The notes beneath the pieces were generated by a model. It made no database searches, was not told the origin of the DNA, and worked only from the letters and a program-made list of their open reading frames with translations. Positions 59,387-64,000 of a stretch of DNA of 64,000 nucleotides are shown piece after piece; positions within the stretch are counted from its first letter, which is position 1, and each line of letters begins with the position of its first letter. Position numbers and translations under genes: made by a program. The stretch is from Haloferax sp. Atlit-12N (GTDB taxonomy: Archaea; Halobacteriota; Halobacteria; Halobacteriales; Haloferacaceae). Location: NCBI RefSeq assembly GCF_003383095.1, contig NZ_PSYW01000001.1:930001-994000 (forward strand). Reading direction: 5' to 3'.

Positions 59387-60378
59387 GCGGCGCGCACCTC
59401 GTCGACTAGTTCGACGTTCTTCTCGTCGGGGTCTTCGTCGGGTTCCATCGCGATGCGGCCGTCGAACGTCTCGTGGACGGTCGCGACGCCCTCGGAGAGC
59501 GTGTCGAGGCCGTAGCCGCCTTCGAGGACGAAGGCGATGGCGGCGTCGGTCGCCTCACAGAGGTCCTGGACGCACTCGGTGAGCATCGCGTAGCCCTCGG
59601 TCGAGACGCGCATCCGCGAGATGGGGTCGTGGCGGTGGGCGTCGAAGCCGGCGCTCACGATGAACAGGTCGGGGTCGAACCGCTCGACTGCGGGGGCGAC
59701 CGCCTCGTCGAACGAGTAGACGTAGTCGGCGTCGCCCGCGCCGGCGTGGAGCGGGACGTTGAGAGTGGTCCCCTCGCCGTCGCCCTCGCCGGCCTCTTCG
59801 ACCTCGCCCGTGCCGGGGTAGAGGCCGTCCTCGTGGATGGACGTGTAGAACACGTCGCCGCGGTCGTAGAAGATGTCCTGCGTGCCGTTGCCGTGGTGGA
59901 CGTCCCAGTCGAAGATGGCGACGCGCTCGGCGAGGCCGTCGTCGATGACCGCCTGCGCGGCGACGGCGGCGTTGTTGAAGAAGCAAAAGCCCATGGCGTC
60001 GTCCTCGACGGCGTGGTGGCCCGGCGGGCGACCGAGCGAGAACGGCGTGTCGCGGCCGTCGTCGCCGTCGAGCGCGGCGCGGGCGGCCCACTCCGCGAGG
60101 CCGGCGGAGGTGAGCGCGGCGTCCCACGACGCCTCGACGGCGACGGTGTCGGGGTCCCAGTTACCGCCGCCGTCGCGACAGAAGTCGTGGAACTCGTCGA
60201 CGTAGCCGTCTTCGTGGACGGCCGCGACGGTGGATTTCTCGGCGGGGGGCGCATCGATGTACTCGACGCCGTGGCGCTTCGCCAACCCGCGTCGTATCGC
60301 GCGGAGGCGGTCAGCCGTCTCGGGGTGTCGCGGCCCGGTGTCGTGGTCGAGACACGTTTCGCTGTAGCCGAATTGCAT
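59365..60378 (-). CDS. Histone deacetylase-family (acetoin utilisation-like) amidohydrolase
   Basis: A 337-residue class II-type deacetylase. The zinc and charge-relay residues are in GHHAVEDDAMGFCFFNNAAVAA, IFDWDVHHGNGTQDIFY and SAGFDAHRHDP. It may deacetylate protein lysines or small acetyl amines. The ATG overlaps the stop of the histone gene (TAATG), so they form one operon. This context favours chromatin as substrate, though no acetylation of this histone is shown here. Confidence 0.93.
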   Translation of the reverse strand: MQFGYSETCLDHDTGPRHPETADRLRAIRRGLAKRHGVEYIDAPPAEKSTVAAVHEDGYVDEFHDFCRDGGGNWDPDTVAVEASWDAALTSAGLAEWAARAALDGDDGRDTPFSLGRPPGHHAVEDDAMGFCFFNNAAVAAQAVIDDGLAERVAIFDWDVHHGNGTQDIFYDRGDVFYTSIHEDGLYPGTGEVEEAGEGDGEGTTLNVPLHAGAGDADYVYSFDEAVAPAVERFDPDLFIVSAGFDAHRHDPISRMRVSTEGYAMLTECVQDLCEATDAAIAFVLEGGYGLDTLSEGVATVHETFDGRIAMEPDEDPDEKNVELVDEVRAAHGLGAK

Positions 60379-60809
60379 TATTCGAAGAGGGAGAAGTAGG
60401 TCTCGATGTCCTCGGATTGGACCGTCCGCCGGTCGGCGTGGTGGGCGAGTTTGACGGCGGCGCCCGCCACGTTGACGGCGTAGTCCTCGAGGATATCGGC
60501 CAGGGCGATTCGAGCGTCCATCGCGACGCGGTAGCGGTCGTCGATTCGGAGGCGAGCGATGCGGTCGATGGGGGCGATAGGGAGGAGGAGTTCGTCGCGG
60601 CCGACGACCTGCTGGACGCCGAAGTCCTCGGCCATCAACGTCTTACGACCGTCCGCCGTCGCCCGGTCGGCGGCGTCTATCGCGAGTTCTGCGCCGTGGT
60701 CCTGAATCCGGCGGGCGAGCGCCTCGGCGGCGCCCGCGCTCACTCGCAACTCACCTGCGTTCTGCCGGATAATCGCGTCTACCGGGGCGAACGGTAGCTC
60801 GACACTCAT
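60378..60809 (-). CDS. hstA: Archaeal histone, fused doublet
   Basis: A 143-residue protein made of two histone folds in one chain, as in other halophiles. Fold 1 starts VELPFAPVDAIIRQNAGELRVSAGAAEALA. Fold 2 starts LPIAPIDRIARLRIDDRYRVAMDARIALADI. Unlike methanogen histones it is acidic. The ATG at 60809 is chosen over a GTG two codons earlier by homology. A TATA-like GATTATAC is centred about 27 bases upstream. Confidence 0.95.
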   Translation of the reverse strand: MSVELPFAPVDAIIRQNAGELRVSAGAAEALARRIQDHGAELAIDAADRATADGRKTLMAEDFGVQQVVGRDELLLPIAPIDRIARLRIDDRYRVAMDARIALADILEDYAVNVAGAAVKLAHHADRRTVQSEDIETYFSLFE

Positions 60810-60828
60810 ACCCACATATCGGGTCCGT

Positions 60829-60842
60829 GCGGCGTATAATCC
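60829..60842 (-). promoter_or_regulatory. Promoter of the histone-deacetylase operon
   Basis: The minus-strand GGATTATACG is centred 26-27 bases before the histone ATG, the spacing of a leaderless transcript. The rest of 60843-61034 up to the transposon holds nothing recognised. Confidence 0.55.
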
Positions 60843-61035
60843 TTTCCGTCGCGGCCCCTTCTGTATTTTATCGCACGCAGCGCTCCCGAGCGGTTGGATT
60901 TCGCTCTGAGAGCCCCGAAAACCCGGACGAACGATGAGTCGGGTTCGATAGCCCGACGACGACGGGGCGATGGGCGACCGACCGTCGCTTCGGCGCTTCG
61001 GTGCTTTGCCGCGCTGTCGTTTCGTCGTCGTTACG

Positions 61036-61070
<35 letters not shown>

Positions 61071-61124
61071 TCACCAGAACGCGGTGCGTTCTGGTTGCCC
61101 GCCAGATTACATCTGGCGACGGGG

Positions 61125-61169
<45 letters not shown>

Positions 61170-61217
61170 GGGTTCCAACGCAATCTTTAAGCCGCCCGCT
61201 CATGATAGTATGCATAG

Positions 61218-62885
<1,668 letters not shown>

Positions 62886-62916
62886 GGAATCCTCACGCTT
62901 TAGCGCGGGGAGGATG

Positions 62917-64000
62917 TCAACGCTGTGCGCCGGTGTGAACTTCGACCGTCTCGGCGCTGATGCGGCCGTCGGTCTCCGTGCCGGAGACCGTCACCTCGTC
63001 GCCGAGGCCGAGGTCGGCGTCGGTGTCGACGGTCTTGGTCTGCGTGCCGTCGTCGAGGATGACCGGGGTCCCGGCCTGCACGACCGTCCCGGTGAACTCG
63101 ACCGACTCGCCGGCGGACTCGGTCGCTGTCGCGTCCGACGAGGACCCGCCGTTCGCGGCGGACGTGTCGTCGGACGAACCGGACGACTCGGACGAACCGC
63201 CGGACGACCCGCCGCCGGAGAACGCGCCGAGACCTTGGTCGCTCGGCGGACTGGGTGCCGAATCGCCGGCATCGGTCCCGGCCGCGCCCTCGGGGGCTTC
63301 GTCCATCACGGTGACCGACGACCGCCAGCCTGCGGAGGCTTCGAGGTCCTCCTGCCAGCCGTCTTTTATCTCCACGTCGGTGATGACGACGTAGTCCGCG
63401 AGGTCGACGTCGGCGTCGGCCTTCTCGCCCCAGAGGGCGACCCGGATGTCGCCGGTGCCGTCCTTGACACGGATGTTGCGGACCTGTCCCTCGGAGCCGT
63501 CGTCGCGGTCGAAGGTGCGCTTGCCGTCGGCCTCGATGACGCCGCCGGCGATGTCCACCGTCTGGCCGAGTTCGAGCGACTCGATATCGGTCGTCTCGGG
63601 GACGTACTCGATGTCCTCGTCGATGACTTCGACCGCGCCACGGGAACCGACGTGGAGTTCGAGCGAGCCGTCGCGCTCGCGGACGTAGCCGTCGACGACT
63701 TCGACAGACTGGCCGGTTTCGAGTTCCTCGGCGAGGTCCGCCCGCTCGTCCCAGAGCGTGACGCGGATGCGACCGGTCGGGTCACCGACCGAGAGGTTCG
63801 AGACGCGGCCCTCGGTGCCGTCGTCGCGGTCGAACGTCCGGATGGTGCCGGTGTCCAGAATCTTGCCTTCGAGGTTCACGTCCGAGAGGCCGAGTGCGAG
63901 GTCCTCGACGCGGTATGTGTCGAGCACCTGCACGTCGACCTCGGCGTCGAGGTCCTCTTCGACCTTGCTCGCGCTGACTTCGACGCCGTTGTAGCCGTCT
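62917..64000 (-). CDS. rpa: RPA-like single-stranded DNA-binding protein, N terminus cut off by the window
   Basis: About 360 C-terminal residues are visible. Two clear OB folds start LGLSDVNLEGKILDTGTIRTF and LGQTVDIAGGVIEADGKRTF, each with a DDGTEG/DDGSEG loop. A preceding region (GYNGVEVSASKVEEDLDAEV) continues the frame upstream to the window edge. A Gly/Ser-rich linker leads to a last small OB-like segment (EFTGTVVQAGTPVILDDGTQTKTV). The protein protects single-stranded DNA in replication and repair. Its stop codon is now supplied by the transposon's right end. Confidence 0.9.
   Translation of the reverse strand, partial: DGYNGVEVSASKVEEDLDAEVDVQVLDTYRVEDLALGLSDVNLEGKILDTGTIRTFDRDDGTEGRVSNLSVGDPTGRIRVTLWDERADLAEELETGQSVEVVDGYVRERDGSLELHVGSRGAVEVIDEDIEYVPETTDIESLELGQTVDIAGGVIEADGKRTFDRDDGSEGQVRNIRVKDGTGDIRVALWGEKADADVDLADYVVITDVEIKDGWQEDLEASAGWRSSVTVMDEAPEGAAGTDAGDSAPSPPSDQGLGAFSGGGSSGGSSESSGSSDDTSAANGGSSSDATATESAGESVEFTGTVVQAGTPVILDDGTQTKTVDTDADLGLGDEVTVSGTETDGRISAETVEVHTGAQR

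Overview
The window is haloarchaeal chromosome, most likely from Haloferax or a close relative. The DNA is GC-rich and the proteins are very acidic. Diagnostic genes include FtsZ2, a fused-doublet histone, the E1-like UbaA, NcsA, twin-arginine lipoproteins and Htr-type transducers. Many genes have a TATA-like element about 25-30 bases before the start codon, which fits leaderless transcription. The gene order recalls the Haloferax volcanii stretch from the RPA/histone genes to ftsZ2, but this is from memory and was not searched.

Layout. 1-5100: the 5' end of cbiB overlapped by a HAD phosphatase, a solo tnpB transposon inserted just upstream of a peroxiredoxin, an aldo/keto reductase, and tRNA-Tyr followed by two extra copies of its own 3' end set in palindromes. 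5100-8500: two ribbon-helix-helix regulators, a cluster of GTAAGAC sites, ftsZ2 and ncsA. 8600-20200: housekeeping and redox genes (HxlR regulator with an NAD-binding protein, methyltransferase, endonuclease IV, PrxQ, lipoate ligase, histidine kinase, RIO2 kinase). 20300-22600: an AT-richer accessory pair (MFS transporter and methyltransferase) beside an orphan transposon end.

22700-32850 is a starch/maltodextrin island: GH13 amylase with trmB in one operon, a divergent GH15 glucoamylase, and malK divergent from malEFG. 33000-36000: ribosomal protein L15e, then a rhodanese divergent from ubaA. 36100-41800: chemotaxis genes (a soluble PAS transducer, a membrane transducer and its binding lipoprotein). 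41900-49000: mutS-mutL and KDG kinase. 49100-54800: small zinc proteins, a glutaredoxin-like protein and aconitase. 54800-57200: an iron-regulation cluster with palindromic TTTAGG-N4-CCTAAA boxes, a DtxR-type regulator, a newly read 55-residue protein and dpsA. 57600-60800: tRNA-Ile2(CAT, probable), tRNA-Asn, cca, and a histone-histone deacetylase operon. 61035-62920: a complete IS200/IS605 element that entered the stop codon of the RPA gene without changing the protein. The RPA gene runs off the window end.

The most notable observations are the seamless insertion into the RPA stop codon, the GTAAGAC operator cluster at the ftsZ2 operon, the iron boxes with a small protein under one of them, the tandem tRNA-Tyr-derived palindromic repeats, the histone-deacetylase operon, and the split arrangement of a MOCS3-like E1 and rhodanese.
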